The notes: generated by a model from the letters alone, not told the origin. A stretch of 64,000 nucleotides of DNA from Lacihabitans soyangensis (GCF_024343775.1 NZ_RJUF01000007.1:1-64000); one strand, 5' to 3'; counted from the first letter of the stretch, positions 23,918 through 33,338 are shown. Numbers and translations are program-made.

Positions 23918-26900
23918 ATGCACCCTCAAACATACATCCTGAAAAACCACCAAGTAGCTACGCTAACCTACGCTGACACTTTTCGCTATGGTGTTGAGAT
24001 AAGTTCGGGGCTTAAAAATGTTGAAGTTCAGCCTTTAAATATCGAAATTGACAACGCTCTTTTTGCTTTAAATAGCCAAAGTAAAAACTTGCCTGATGTG
24101 GCGGTAAGCCAGATCGAAGCTGATTTAGTACTAACTTGTGGATGTGGTGCGGTTAAAAACACACTTTGTGAACACCAAACTTTGGTTTTACAAACGCTCA
24201 TTTCTAAGCCAGACTTTAAGGCATTTTTTGACAAAAACCTTCGTCTAGAAAAAATAAAAAAAGCTGCTGAAGCCTACGGCATGGCCGAAGAAGAGGATTT
24301 GGAAAAATATTTTGGGCTCAAATATGCTGATAGACAGACTTATGTAGTTCCCTTAAATCCCGAGCTGATTCCGGTGGATGAAAAATCTACTTCTTTTTTT
24401 AAAAGTAAATTATTTGCAAAAAATGTAGAACCAAGTGAATCTGAAAAGGGGGAAACGAAGCAGCAAATTATAGTTTTTAGAAGAAACAAATTTCAGGAAA
24501 CCTATTCGCTCGAACTTTACGATGCCACTTTAGCAAAAAATGGCAAAATTAAAGCTCCTTTTAGCCAATTAGACCCGCTAAATGAAGTTTGGAATCATGA
24601 AAAACCCGAAATGATTCGTTTTTTTACAGCACTAGCCAAAGTGCAGAAAAACTCGGAATGGAATGATAATCAGGCGATTGATTCTATCGTTAAAAACCCA
24701 CTTTCTCTTAATTTTTATCTTTCTGAAAACGATACAATATCGGCAAACAATTTGATTTCTGTTAAACTCGAAAATGCATCTGTTGGGCTCAATATTAATG
24801 TAAATTTGAAGGAGCCGTTTTATGAAGTAACCACAAGCGTAACTATAAATGAGCATATTTATGCTTTGCAAGATCTAAAAATCAGATTCAATTGTTTCTT
24901 TCAAACTGGGGATAGATTGGTTTTTATTTCAGATGTTGAAATGTTGCCCGTCATTAAGTATTTCGCAGAAAAACGAGCTATTATGCTCATTTATCCTTCG
25001 AAATTTGAGCTTTTCCGAAAGGAAATTCTCGATGCTATGTCTGATAAGGTGAGTATTGCGTATGCCTTTATTAAAAAGAAAAAAGAGGAGAAATCTGTAG
25101 AATGGGAAAGTAGTTACGAAATAGAGAAACTTATTTATTTGACTGACCAAAAGAATTTTGTGAACATTACTCCAGTAATGAAATACGGTCAATTGGAAGT
25201 GGCAGTACATTCTAAAAAACAATTAATAGATGTTGACCCCAATGGAAACCACTTTTCGGTGGAGCGTGATGATACAGCGGAATTGAATTTTACTTCAATG
25301 ATTTCAAGATTACATCCTGAGTTTTCAGGACAATTGGCCGACGGAAATTATTTCTATTTGCACAAACAAAAGTTTCTGGACGACAATTGGTTTCTAGATT
25401 TCTTTGAAATACTGAGAGAAAACAATGTAAAAGTTCTAGGATTTAATTCTTTGACAAATAACAAGTTAAGTCCATACAAAGCCTCAGTAGAAATCAGTGT
25501 GGCTTCTGGGATTGATTGGTTTGACACCAAAGTAAAACTTAAATTCGGCAAAAAAGATGTCCCACTAAAAGTATTGCATAAGTCTCTCAGAAACAAATCC
25601 AAATTTGTAGAATTAGACGACGGCACTTTGGGCTTGATTCCAGAAGAATGGATTAAGAAATTCAATAATTATTTCAAAGCTGGTAAGCTGGAGGGGGCTT
25701 TGATTCGAACGCCGAAATCAAGGTTTCTGGATATTCCGGATTTATACGAAACGGAAGTTTTAAGCAAGGAAGCTTGGGCAGAAATAAGTTATCTAAAATC
25801 CAAATTTGAGCATTTTGATACAATCGAAGAGGTGGAAGTTCCAGGTGAATTAAATGCCACTTTACGAGATTACCAGAAGCATGGACTCAATTGGTTGAAT
25901 TTCCTTGACGGCTTTAATTTTGGAGCTTGTCTAGCAGATGACATGGGTTTAGGAAAAACGATACAAATCATCGCATTTCTTTTGATTCAAAAACAAAAAC
26001 TTCCAGAGCAACAAAGTTTGATAATCGTTCCAACTTCGTTGATGTTCAATTGGTTGGATGAGTTTAGTCGATTTGCTCCAAGTTTAAAAATTGCCTCACA
26101 TTATGGCAACACCAAATTGAATTCAAAAGAAGAAATACAAGGTTTTGATGTAGTTTTGACCACTTATGGCACTCTACTTTCCGATTTGCATTTCCTGAAA
26201 AATATCACTTTCAATTATATAATTCTTGATGAATCTCAAGCTATCAAAAATCCAGAATCTCAACGATACCGAGCAGCTAGAATGTTGGTTTCGAGAAATA
26301 AAATAGTTTTAACGGGTACGCCTATTGAAAACAATACCTATGATTTGTACGGGCAGTTATCCTTCGCTTGTCCAAATTTGTTGGGCAGCAAAAGCTATTT
26401 TAAAGACATTTATGCTGAACCCATTGATAAATTCAAAGAAAGCCGTAGAGCGGAAGAGTTACGCAAGAAAATCAGTCCTTTTATTCTCCGGAGAACTAAA
26501 AAACAGGTGATTGAAGAATTGCCTTCAAAAACAGAAATGTTGATTTACTGCGAAATGGCCTTGGACCAGAGGGCTATTTACGATACCCATGAGGCCGAAT
26601 TGAGAGATTATTTGCAGCATAAAACCGAGGAGGAAATTAGCCCGATGCATGTTTTGACAGGCTTAACCAAACTCCGCCAAATTTGTGATTCACCCTCACT
26701 CCTACCCGATGACGAATATCCAAACGAAGTGTCTTCAAAGATAGATGTGCTTCTAGAACAGATTGAAGGTCAAATAGGTGAACACAAAATCCTGATTTTT
26801 TCGCAGTTTGTCGGCATGTTGGATTTGATAAAAAAATCTTTGGTTGCACGAAACATTAACTTTGAATATCTGACGGGTCAAACCAAAAATAGAGCTGAAA

Positions 26901-27238
26901 AAGTCAAAAACTTTCAAGAAAATCCTGATGTTAGAGTTTTTCTGATAAGCCTAAAAGCGGGTGGTGTTGGACTAAATCTCACCGAGGCCGACTATGTTTA
27001 TTTGGTAGATCCATGGTGGAATCCTGCCGTAGAAAATCAAGCCATTGACAGGGTTTACCGTATTGGCCAGAAAAACAAAGTGATAGCCGTAAGGCTTATT
27101 TGCCCCAACACTATAGAAGAAAAAATGCTAAAACTACAATCCACCAAAAAAGACCTTGCTGGTAAATTGGTCAACACTGAGGCAGATATATTTAAAGCTT
27201 TTAACCGCAAGGAATTGTTGGAGATTTTGGGGAGGTAA
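23918..27238 (+). CDS. SWIM zinc finger / SNF2-family helicase
   Basis: 1106-aa ATP-dependent DNA translocase. An N-terminal SWIM finger has ligands C74, C76, C84 and H86. A long middle region (about 100-640) is typical of bacterial SNF2 proteins. The motor carries DDMGLGKT (about 674-681), a DESQ box in ILDESQAIKN (about 770), and motif VI QAIDRVYRIGQ (about 1040). All helicase motifs are intact. Bacterial homologues are thought to remodel transcription or repair complexes. The start codon lies immediately after a MITE-like repeat. A stand-alone SWIM protein begins at 62459 and may be a partner. Confidence 0.95.
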   Translation: MHPQTYILKNHQVATLTYADTFRYGVEISSGLKNVEVQPLNIEIDNALFALNSQSKNLPDVAVSQIEADLVLTCGCGAVKNTLCEHQTLVLQTLISKPDFKAFFDKNLRLEKIKKAAEAYGMAEEEDLEKYFGLKYADRQTYVVPLNPELIPVDEKSTSFFKSKLFAKNVEPSESEKGETKQQIIVFRRNKFQETYSLELYDATLAKNGKIKAPFSQLDPLNEVWNHEKPEMIRFFTALAKVQKNSEWNDNQAIDSIVKNPLSLNFYLSENDTISANNLISVKLENASVGLNINVNLKEPFYEVTTSVTINEHIYALQDLKIRFNCFFQTGDRLVFISDVEMLPVIKYFAEKRAIMLIYPSKFELFRKEILDAMSDKVSIAYAFIKKKKEEKSVEWESSYEIEKLIYLTDQKNFVNITPVMKYGQLEVAVHSKKQLIDVDPNGNHFSVERDDTAELNFTSMISRLHPEFSGQLADGNYFYLHKQKFLDDNWFLDFFEILRENNVKVLGFNSLTNNKLSPYKASVEISVASGIDWFDTKVKLKFGKKDVPLKVLHKSLRNKSKFVELDDGTLGLIPEEWIKKFNNYFKAGKLEGALIRTPKSRFLDIPDLYETEVLSKEAWAEISYLKSKFEHFDTIEEVEVPGELNATLRDYQKHGLNWLNFLDGFNFGACLADDMGLGKTIQIIAFLLIQKQKLPEQQSLIIVPTSLMFNWLDEFSRFAPSLKIASHYGNTKLNSKEEIQGFDVVLTTYGTLLSDLHFLKNITFNYIILDESQAIKNPESQRYRAARMLVSRNKIVLTGTPIENNTYDLYGQLSFACPNLLGSKSYFKDIYAEPIDKFKESRRAEELRKKISPFILRRTKKQVIEELPSKTEMLIYCEMALDQRAIYDTHEAELRDYLQHKTEEEISPMHVLTGLTKLRQICDSPSLLPDDEYPNEVSSKIDVLLEQIEGQIGEHKILIFSQFVGMLDLIKKSLVARNINFEYLTGQTKNRAEKVKNFQENPDVRVFLISLKAGGVGLNLTEADYVYLVDPWWNPAVENQAIDRVYRIGQKNKVIAVRLICPNTIEEKMLKLQSTKKDLAGKLVNTEADIFKAFNRKELLEILGR

Positions 27239-27349
27239 AAAAAATGACCTTATGTAAACACTCTCTGACTTTAGAAATAAATATAACTAAGCCAACTTAA
27301 GTAAAAATCTAAAAAATGTAGTATTTACTATTAAAACTAGAAAATATAC

Positions 27350-27395
27350 TTTGTCAAAAAAAGGGATAAAATCCCTCAGAAATCCGAGGGATTTT
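27350..27395 (-). terminator. Rho-independent terminator of the sugar-acid operon
   Basis: A perfect 10-bp stem (27368-27377 with 27386-27395, AAAATCCCTC/GAGGGATTTT) and 8-base loop is followed on the minus strand by ATCCC and seven T. It lies 19 bases beyond the last gene of the operon (stop at 27414). Confidence 0.85.
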
Positions 27396-27413
27396 GACAA
27401 TTAACCTTTCTTA

Positions 27414-28688
27414 CTATTCAAAAAATGGAACATTTGGTGTGGCATATTTACGCATGGCTTCTTGGTTGATTTCAACCCCAATACCTGGTTTTTCGGATAG
27501 GGTTATTTGGCCATTTTTTATCATTGAAGGATCATAATTTACGATTTCCTTGAACATCGGGTCTTTGTGAAAATATATCTGCCATTCCAAAATCATGAAG
27601 TTTGGCACTGACGCACACACATGAGCAGAGGCCATTGCACCTAAATACGAAGCCACCATGTGGGGAGCAAACGGCACGTAATACAAATTGGCCAAATTGG
27701 CAATTCTTTGTCCTTCGCCAATTCCACCTGCCTTCTGTAAATCAGGCATGATAATATCCACAGCACCAGATTCCAGCAAAGGCCTAAATCCGTAGGCCAA
27801 ATAATGATTCTCCCCAGCACAAATTGGTGTAGAGGTCGAACTGGTAATTTTTTTATAGGCATCCGCATTTTCGGCTGGAATGGGTTCCTCTAGCCACATA
27901 AGATTTAGCGGCTCAAGCATTTTTGCAATTTTCTCACCAGTTATGGCATCATAACGGCCATGCATGTCGGCACAAATGTCTACATTTGGACCCACCGCTG
28001 CACGTGCGGCCGCCATCTGATCGTACATACGTTGTAATTCAGCTGGACTCGCGGTCCAGTTGTATTTGTCGTATTTATTGGGGTCATTGGCTTGATCAAG
28101 GTCAAACTTTACGGCATTAAAACCCATTTTTACAGCTTCCAATGCAGATTCGGCAAAATCTGAGGGCCTAGGTAACCTGTTCTGATACAAAGCTGTGTCC
28201 ATGTACAATCGGATGGTATCCCTAAATTTACCACCTAAAAGTTGGTAAACGGGAACCCCCAAGGCTTTGCCAGCAATGTCCCATAGAGCAGTTTCAACAG
28301 CCGTTAGCACAGCCACGTACATACCAGACTGAGCACCTTCAAAGAAACCTGACTTACGTATATCCTCAAATAGACGGTGAACATTCAGTGGGCTTTTGCC
28401 CTTGATTCTTTCCCCGAACATTTTCACCAAATGGTAAGTACCAGGTGTAGCATCTACTCCTTCACCGTGACCCACTATGTCTTGATTGGTATAGATTTTC
28501 ACAAAAAGGCTATGGCCATTTCTGATATATCCACATTTGATATCGGTGATTTTCAGGTCCGAGGGAGCCGAACTTTTGGGTGCTTTGTCCACCGCAACCT
28601 CATATTCATGGCCAAAATTCAACAATGGAGTGGCTGCTAAAGCAGAAGTTAAAGCTGCTTTAGAAAGGAAATTTCTTCTAGATGACAT
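27414..28688 (-). CDS. Enolase-superfamily sugar-acid dehydratase (MR/MLE), Tat-exported
   Basis: 424 aa. N-terminal SSRRNFLSKAALTSALAA is a twin-arginine signal. Mandelate-racemase-family catalytic residues appear in order: K in AVKFDLD, metal ligand D with a following His in ICADMHGRYD, E in WLEEPIP, E in CAGENHY, D in IIMPDLQKAGG and H in FAPHMVAS. The D-x-H-G-R arrangement is that of acid-sugar dehydratases such as D-galactonate and D-mannonate dehydratase. It should remove water from an aldonate or uronate-type acid to form a 2-keto-3-deoxy acid, in the periplasm. Last gene of a cluster with RraA, BASS and SusCD genes. Confidence 0.9.
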   Translation of the reverse strand: MSSRRNFLSKAALTSALAATPLLNFGHEYEVAVDKAPKSSAPSDLKITDIKCGYIRNGHSLFVKIYTNQDIVGHGEGVDATPGTYHLVKMFGERIKGKSPLNVHRLFEDIRKSGFFEGAQSGMYVAVLTAVETALWDIAGKALGVPVYQLLGGKFRDTIRLYMDTALYQNRLPRPSDFAESALEAVKMGFNAVKFDLDQANDPNKYDKYNWTASPAELQRMYDQMAAARAAVGPNVDICADMHGRYDAITGEKIAKMLEPLNLMWLEEPIPAENADAYKKITSSTSTPICAGENHYLAYGFRPLLESGAVDIIMPDLQKAGGIGEGQRIANLANLYYVPFAPHMVASYLGAMASAHVCASVPNFMILEWQIYFHKDPMFKEIVNYDPSMIKNGQITLSEKPGIGVEINQEAMRKYATPNVPFFE

Positions 28689-28741
28689 TTTAATATTTTT
28701 TTTGGTTGAATAAATAATTTGGTGCTATTAGGAAAAACTAA

Positions 28742-29686
28742 TTACCAAGTTCTTCCCTTTAACAATTCTTGAATTTGCTCCATCGGCACTGGTAATTTTG
28801 ACTTATTATCGTTCAGCCATTTCGAAAAATCTCTCTCGATTTCATCTGACCATCTGGTGTCTATTTGACCTGGAGTATATTTTTGTTCACGAAGTCTTTG
28901 ATGTCCAAACATGTCTCTAAGTCGCACTATTTCAGACACTTTTACACATTCTTCTACAAGATGTGGTGGAATAAAAAGTACGCCTCCATCCCTTCCAAAA
29001 ACCACGTCACCGGCCATTACGGTGGCATCGCCAATACGCGTAGGTTGATTGATTCCCACCAATGTGGTATTCAATGCTGTGGCAGCATTATTGAGGTGAT
29101 GACTTGGATGATAAGATTTAAAAAATGAAGTGAAGCCACCAATCTCTTTTAGTCCGTTGATATCCCTCACTGCTCCGTTATAGACAATTCCATTTCCTGT
29201 TTTTGCATAAATAGAATTCCCCAAATTGTCGCCAATGGTTGGTCCATCTTCGTAAGCATCAAATTGGTCCACCACATAAACATCTCCTTTTACCAAAAGA
29301 TCGATTGGCCAAGCGTTTTGCGACTTCACCCTTCCGTCTTTCTCATGGCCTTTGTCGTCTATAGCCGTTTGCAAATCTGGTCGACCTGGTGTAAATGTAG
29401 CCGTAACAGCACGCCCAACTAGAACGGAGTCAGGGTTGATGGTTTGCCAATTGCCTTCATATTGGTGTTTGTAATTCTTATTTCGCAAAACTGCCCAAAC
29501 CTCCTCAAGCGTTGATTTTTTTAGTCGCTGTAAAAGTGCATCTGATACTTTTGGACGGCCATCGGGAAAACGTTCACCCTTCCATTCGCGGGTTAGGTGA
29601 AGCATATATTCTTTTGAAATCTGTTGAGAAAAACCCACAAAAGACACAAAAGTCAATATCGTTAAAAGCAAAATTTTGTTTTTCAT
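28742..29686 (-). CDS. RraA-family (HMG/CHA aldolase-like) protein, secreted, copy 1
   Basis: 314 aa from the ATG giving MKNKILLLTILTFVSF, a Sec signal ending GFSQ; an upstream GTG would bury the signal. The RraA domain (about 80-270) shows GDNLGNSIYAK and NGAVRDINGL, with the R-D pair that binds substrate and metal in class II pyruvate aldolases of this family. A conserved EWKGERFPDGRPKVSD block precedes it. It is paralogous to the protein at 32324. Role: probable retro-aldol cleavage or decarboxylation of a 2-keto acid in the periplasm; the inhibition of RNase E known from E. coli RraA is not expected for an exported protein. Confidence 0.85.
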   Translation of the reverse strand: MKNKILLLTILTFVSFVGFSQQISKEYMLHLTREWKGERFPDGRPKVSDALLQRLKKSTLEEVWAVLRNKNYKHQYEGNWQTINPDSVLVGRAVTATFTPGRPDLQTAIDDKGHEKDGRVKSQNAWPIDLLVKGDVYVVDQFDAYEDGPTIGDNLGNSIYAKTGNGIVYNGAVRDINGLKEIGGFTSFFKSYHPSHHLNNAATALNTTLVGINQPTRIGDATVMAGDVVFGRDGGVLFIPPHLVEECVKVSEIVRLRDMFGHQRLREQKYTPGQIDTRWSDEIERDFSKWLNDNKSKLPVPMEQIQELLKGRTW

Positions 29687-29703
29687 TATGTTTTTGATTT
29701 TAC

Positions 29704-29725
29704 CGCTAAGACTGAAGGACACAAA
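29704..29725. repeat. Remnant of the GCTAAGAC-type intergenic repeat
   Basis: The motif CCGCTAAGACTGAAGGACAC resembles the repeat at 19112. It lies in the 97-bp gap between BASS symporter and RraA genes. Confidence 0.25.
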
Positions 29726-29783
29726 GAAATATTTATTACTCTTTGGTCACTTATGAATTGGCAATAGTTTTTAATCGTTTTTG

Positions 29784-30707
29784 TTAATCATTATTTTTTT
29801 TAGTACCCCACCAACTGGCTAGTAGTGAGCCAGATATATTCATCATTGGTCCAAAAATGGCTGAGGCCAATCCAACAGTCGCAAGTTTTCCCAACTCGTT
29901 GGCAAGAGCAGAAGCAAGGCCTCCATTTTGCATACCTACTTCCAAAGCGATGGCCCTTGCGTCCTTTTCCTTCAGTTTCAATAATTTGGCTGAAAAATAG
30001 CCCAGCAAATAACCTCCTACATTATGAATAAATACCGCCAATAATAACAGCCCGCCTACTGTTTCGAGTGATTTTTGACCGCTGGCCGTCACTATAATAA
30101 TAATAAAGCCTATTCCGACCATAGAAAAACAAGGTAAGATGTTCTTGATTTTGGCCATCAAAACCGGAAAGAATCTATTGGCTAAAACCCCAAGGACTAC
30201 GGGTAGAATTACAATCTTGGTCATATCCCAAACCATACTCAGAAATTTGATTTCTATGAGTTCTCCTCCCAAGGTTTTCATCAAAAGCGGTGTGAGAATG
30301 GGAGCTAAAAGCGTTGCCATGGTGGTTATACAAATAGAAAGAGCCAAATTGGCTTTGGCTAACATAGCCATTACATTAGAGGCTAATCCACTCGGACTAC
30401 AACCTATCAGTACCAATCCAGCGGCTATCTCGACAGGAAAATCAAATACTTTTGTAAGTCCAAAACCCAATAATGGCATAATCATAAACTGAGCTACAAG
30501 CCCAATTACCACTAATTTTGGAGTTTTTACAATCGCCATAAAATCTTCCTCAGTGATGGTAGAGCCCATACCAAGCATGATTACTTGCAGAATAGGAATA
30601 ATGAATTTGTTAAACTTTACTCCATTATACTCCACAAAATAATCAGGGAAATTGTACGCAACAATTACAATAAGAATTATTGAAAAAGGATAAATGTATT
30701 TTTTCAT
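29784..30707 (-). CDS. BASS-family (bile acid:Na+ symporter) transporter
   Basis: 307-aa inner-membrane protein with about nine or ten helices. Family motifs include GMGSTITEEDF, LVLIGCSPSGLASNVMAMLAKANLALS (around the crossover helix) and EVGMQNGGLASALA (second crossover). BASS proteins use sodium gradients to import organic anions such as bile acids, pyruvate or pantoate. Here the place between exported dehydratases and aldolases suggests it imports a keto acid (for example pyruvate or 2-keto-3-deoxy acid) made in the periplasm. Confidence 0.9.
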   Translation of the reverse strand: MKKYIYPFSIILIVIVAYNFPDYFVEYNGVKFNKFIIPILQVIMLGMGSTITEEDFMAIVKTPKLVVIGLVAQFMIMPLLGFGLTKVFDFPVEIAAGLVLIGCSPSGLASNVMAMLAKANLALSICITTMATLLAPILTPLLMKTLGGELIEIKFLSMVWDMTKIVILPVVLGVLANRFFPVLMAKIKNILPCFSMVGIGFIIIIVTASGQKSLETVGGLLLLAVFIHNVGGYLLGYFSAKLLKLKEKDARAIALEVGMQNGGLASALANELGKLATVGLASAIFGPMMNISGSLLASWWGTKKNND

Positions 30708-30733
30708 TTAAGGAGGTTTATATTAGAATATTT

Positions 30734-30765
30734 AAACGGCAAACTACAAATAATTTGCCGTTTTT
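30734..30765. terminator. Intercistronic hairpin between MR/MLE and BASS genes
   Basis: A perfect 10-bp stem AAACGGCAAA/TTTGCCGTTT with a 10-base loop lies in the 65-bp gap. On the minus strand, the direction of transcription, the tail is only TTTAAATATT, so it may be a leaky terminator or an RNA-stabilising end that lowers expression of the downstream genes. Confidence 0.5.
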
Positions 30766-30772
30766 GAAAAAA

Positions 30773-32272
30773 TCAGCTCCATGTTCGGTCCCAACTATCC
30801 ACTTTATCCCACTCATTGGTAGGTGCAAAGTATAACTCTCCAGTGGCAAGATGTTCTTTCACTACTTTTTCGTTAAGGTCTATCCCAAGACCTGGGGTGT
30901 CGGGTACTTTCACAAATCCGTCTTTGTAAATTGGTTTGTCTATGCCCGTCACCATATCTTCCCACCAAGGCACATCAAAACTATGATGCTCCAAAGCCAC
31001 AAAGTTTTCAGTGGCGGCTGCACAGTGGATGTTTGCCATAAAGCAAACCGGCGTGCCGGCAAAGTGCATCGCCATCGGAATGCCACGCTCCTCGGCATAA
31101 TCACCAATTTTTTTGGTTTCTATTAATCCACCCGAACTCGCCAAATCTGGCTGAATCATATCAATGGCTTTGTTATCAATGAGTTTGATAAACTCCTCTT
31201 TCAGAAATATGTCTTCCCCTGTCAAAGTTGGTGTATCCAAAGCATCGGTAATTTGTTTCCATTGATCAGTGTAAAACCAAGGAATCATGTCTTCCAGCCA
31301 GGCTAATTGATACTTTTCCAAGGCTTTCCCCAATCTGATGGCCGTATTTACACCGAAATGCCCAAAGTGGTCAGCTGCAAGTGGTATTTCATATCCTACT
31401 ACTTTACGTGTTTCCTCTACAAAATTGGCCATTATTTCAATGCCCTTGTCCGTAATTTGAATACCAGAAAAAGGGTGTTTGGTCATTGAATATCCTCGGG
31501 CATTGCCTTTTTGCGGCCCCGCAGTTCCCCATTGTCTGGTGTAGTCGATGTTCTGACCACCGACTACGGTTCCTGGGTGATTTTTAAGCATTTCAACCCC
31601 GAAATCCATCTTCAAGAAAGTCAGACCCAGTTTTTTTCTTTCGTTCATTTTTTGAGCAAAAGCTATCGGATCTGGTAAAGTTGGCGTGTCGCCATAGATA
31701 CGGATGTGGTCGCGGTATTTACCACCCAACATTTGGTAGGCTGGAACTCCGAAAGCCTTTCCTGCCAAATCCATGAGGGCCATTTCAACTCCACAAACAC
31801 CTCCGGCTGCTCTTCCATGATTTCCAAATTGCTTTATTTCCTTAAAAATCATCTCAGGAGTACAAGGGTTTTTACCTAGCAATCTACTTTTGAGGAACAA
31901 ACCGTATTTTGCACTTGCTCCATCACGAATTTCACCGTATCCCGAAATCCCCTGGTTGGTGTCTATCCTGATAAGTGGGCAGGTCATTGGAGCTTTGGTA
32001 ACTACGGCTATTCTGACATCAGTTATTTTAAGGTCGGAAGGATTGCTAGAGCGACTAACTTTCTGGGTAAGAAACTCCACTTCTTTAGCCGGATTGCCAT
32101 CGAATATCATACCTAACGAAAGACCACCCAGTGCCGATTTTTTCAAAAAATCACGCCTATTGTCACCCTTGTTTAGAGAGTCTTCCTTCGAAAAATTCTC
32201 TGTTTGGATTCCTTTAGGGCCTAAAGGCAGCTCTCCATTTAATTTAAACCTATCTAAAAAATTCTTTTTCAT
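30773..32272 (-). CDS. Enolase-superfamily sugar-acid dehydratase (MR/MLE), exported, second type
   Basis: 499 aa. A twin-arginine motif (NRRDFLKKSALGGLSLG) lies at about residues 38-54 after a hydrophilic N-terminal extension that is unusual for a Tat signal. Catalytic positions: K in FLKMDFG, D and H in AADHFGHFG, E in WLEDMIP, E in LTGEDIF, D in MIQPDLASSGG and H in AMHFAGT. Thus it is a complete dehydratase-type active site. It differs clearly from the MR/MLE copy at 27414 and likely acts on another stereoisomer or step. Lies 51 bp after an RraA gene. Confidence 0.9.
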   Translation of the reverse strand: MKKNFLDRFKLNGELPLGPKGIQTENFSKEDSLNKGDNRRDFLKKSALGGLSLGMIFDGNPAKEVEFLTQKVSRSSNPSDLKITDVRIAVVTKAPMTCPLIRIDTNQGISGYGEIRDGASAKYGLFLKSRLLGKNPCTPEMIFKEIKQFGNHGRAAGGVCGVEMALMDLAGKAFGVPAYQMLGGKYRDHIRIYGDTPTLPDPIAFAQKMNERKKLGLTFLKMDFGVEMLKNHPGTVVGGQNIDYTRQWGTAGPQKGNARGYSMTKHPFSGIQITDKGIEIMANFVEETRKVVGYEIPLAADHFGHFGVNTAIRLGKALEKYQLAWLEDMIPWFYTDQWKQITDALDTPTLTGEDIFLKEEFIKLIDNKAIDMIQPDLASSGGLIETKKIGDYAEERGIPMAMHFAGTPVCFMANIHCAAATENFVALEHHSFDVPWWEDMVTGIDKPIYKDGFVKVPDTPGLGIDLNEKVVKEHLATGELYFAPTNEWDKVDSWDRTWS

Positions 32273-32323
32273 GCTCGTAATTGTATTTTTCGGTTGAATA
32301 ATGTCTTTTTTAATTAGTCGATT

Positions 32324-33253
32324 TTACCAATTTCGGTCCTTCATGAATTTATCAAGCTCAGCCCTCGTCATGGGTAACAGTTTTGGATTTTCATTTATCC
32401 ATTTTAAAAAATCATCTTTAATTTCTCGCGTCCATGCTTGGTCAATCTGGCCCGGGGTGTATTTTCCTTCCTTAAGTCTTTGTATTCCAAATTTATCTCT
32501 AAGGGCTATAAACTCTGAATTGATGATTACTTTTTCTGCTAAATGAGCGGGTATGAAAATCACACCCTCTCTTTTACCTAAAACCAAGTCTCCCGGAAAT
32601 ACAGAAACACGGCCAATTCTGATCGGGCAATTGATACAGGTCATGATCATTTCTTTAATGTATGACGGGTCAGCACCACGGATAAAACCCACAAATCCAT
32701 CAATATTTTCTAGGCCTTCAAGGTCACGAATGGCCCCATCAAATACAACTCCAGTTTTGGATTTTGCATAAATGGAATTTCCAAGGTTGTCACCAATGAG
32801 CGTTCCGTCCACTATTTTGCCATAACCGTCAGCCACGTAAACGTCGCCATATTGCAATAAATCTATCGGCCAAGAGTTTGGCGATCCTAGTCTGCCTTCA
32901 GCTTTGCCTTTTTCTTTTATAGGATTGTCCAAATCTGGTCTTGAAGGCATATACTGAGTGGTTAAAACCCTACCAGCAAGTACTTTATCGGGATGTATAA
33001 TTTGCCAACCTCCTTCAAACTGATTGTTGTAGCCTTCGTTTTTCATGGTTCCCCAGGCTTCTTCAATAGAAATATTAGCGAGGCGTTTTACCAAATCATC
33101 TGAAACTTTTGGACGGCCGTCGGGGAAACGTTCACCTTTCCATTGAGAAGTAAAAATTAACATTTGATCTTTGGCCCATTGGATATTTTGACCAAATACA
33201 GATAAGGAGGAAAGAAAAATACTCCAAAAACAAATTTTGAAAAGCAATTTCAT
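32324..33253 (-). CDS. RraA-family (aldolase-like) protein, secreted, copy 2
   Basis: 309 aa, signal peptide about 1-21 (ends SVFGQ). Paralogue of the protein at 28742, sharing QWKGERFPDGRPKVSD, GDNLGNSIYAK, R-D in DGAIRDLEGL and the C-terminal TPGQID region. Each RraA copy is paired with one MR/MLE gene in the same order, which suggests duplication of a two-gene module. Expected reaction: cleavage of a 2-keto-3-deoxy or hydroxy-oxo acid to pyruvate and an aldehyde, in the periplasm. Confidence 0.85.
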   Translation of the reverse strand: MKLLFKICFWSIFLSSLSVFGQNIQWAKDQMLIFTSQWKGERFPDGRPKVSDDLVKRLANISIEEAWGTMKNEGYNNQFEGGWQIIHPDKVLAGRVLTTQYMPSRPDLDNPIKEKGKAEGRLGSPNSWPIDLLQYGDVYVADGYGKIVDGTLIGDNLGNSIYAKSKTGVVFDGAIRDLEGLENIDGFVGFIRGADPSYIKEMIMTCINCPIRIGRVSVFPGDLVLGKREGVIFIPAHLAEKVIINSEFIALRDKFGIQRLKEGKYTPGQIDQAWTREIKDDFLKWINENPKLLPMTRAELDKFMKDRNW

Positions 33254-33287
33254 AGCAATTAATTAAATGGTTGAATAAAGATTAGGT

Positions 33288-33326
33288 CAAAAAAAAATCT
33301 CTTTGGTAAAATACCAAAGAGATTAT
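33288..33326 (-). terminator. Rho-independent terminator after susD
   Basis: A perfect 13-bp stem (33296-33308 with 33312-33324, AATCTCTTTGGTA/TACCAAAGAGATT), 3-base loop, and on the minus strand a run of nine T. It separates SusCD from the downstream enzyme genes, so these are transcribed by read-through or from a separate promoter. Confidence 0.9.
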
Positions 33327-33338
33327 GGTCTGTGGGTA

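Noticed and set aside
28742-29686. RNase E inhibitor role for RraA copies
   Set aside because: Both carry Sec signal peptides and lie among catabolic genes; the aldolase-like role fits better.
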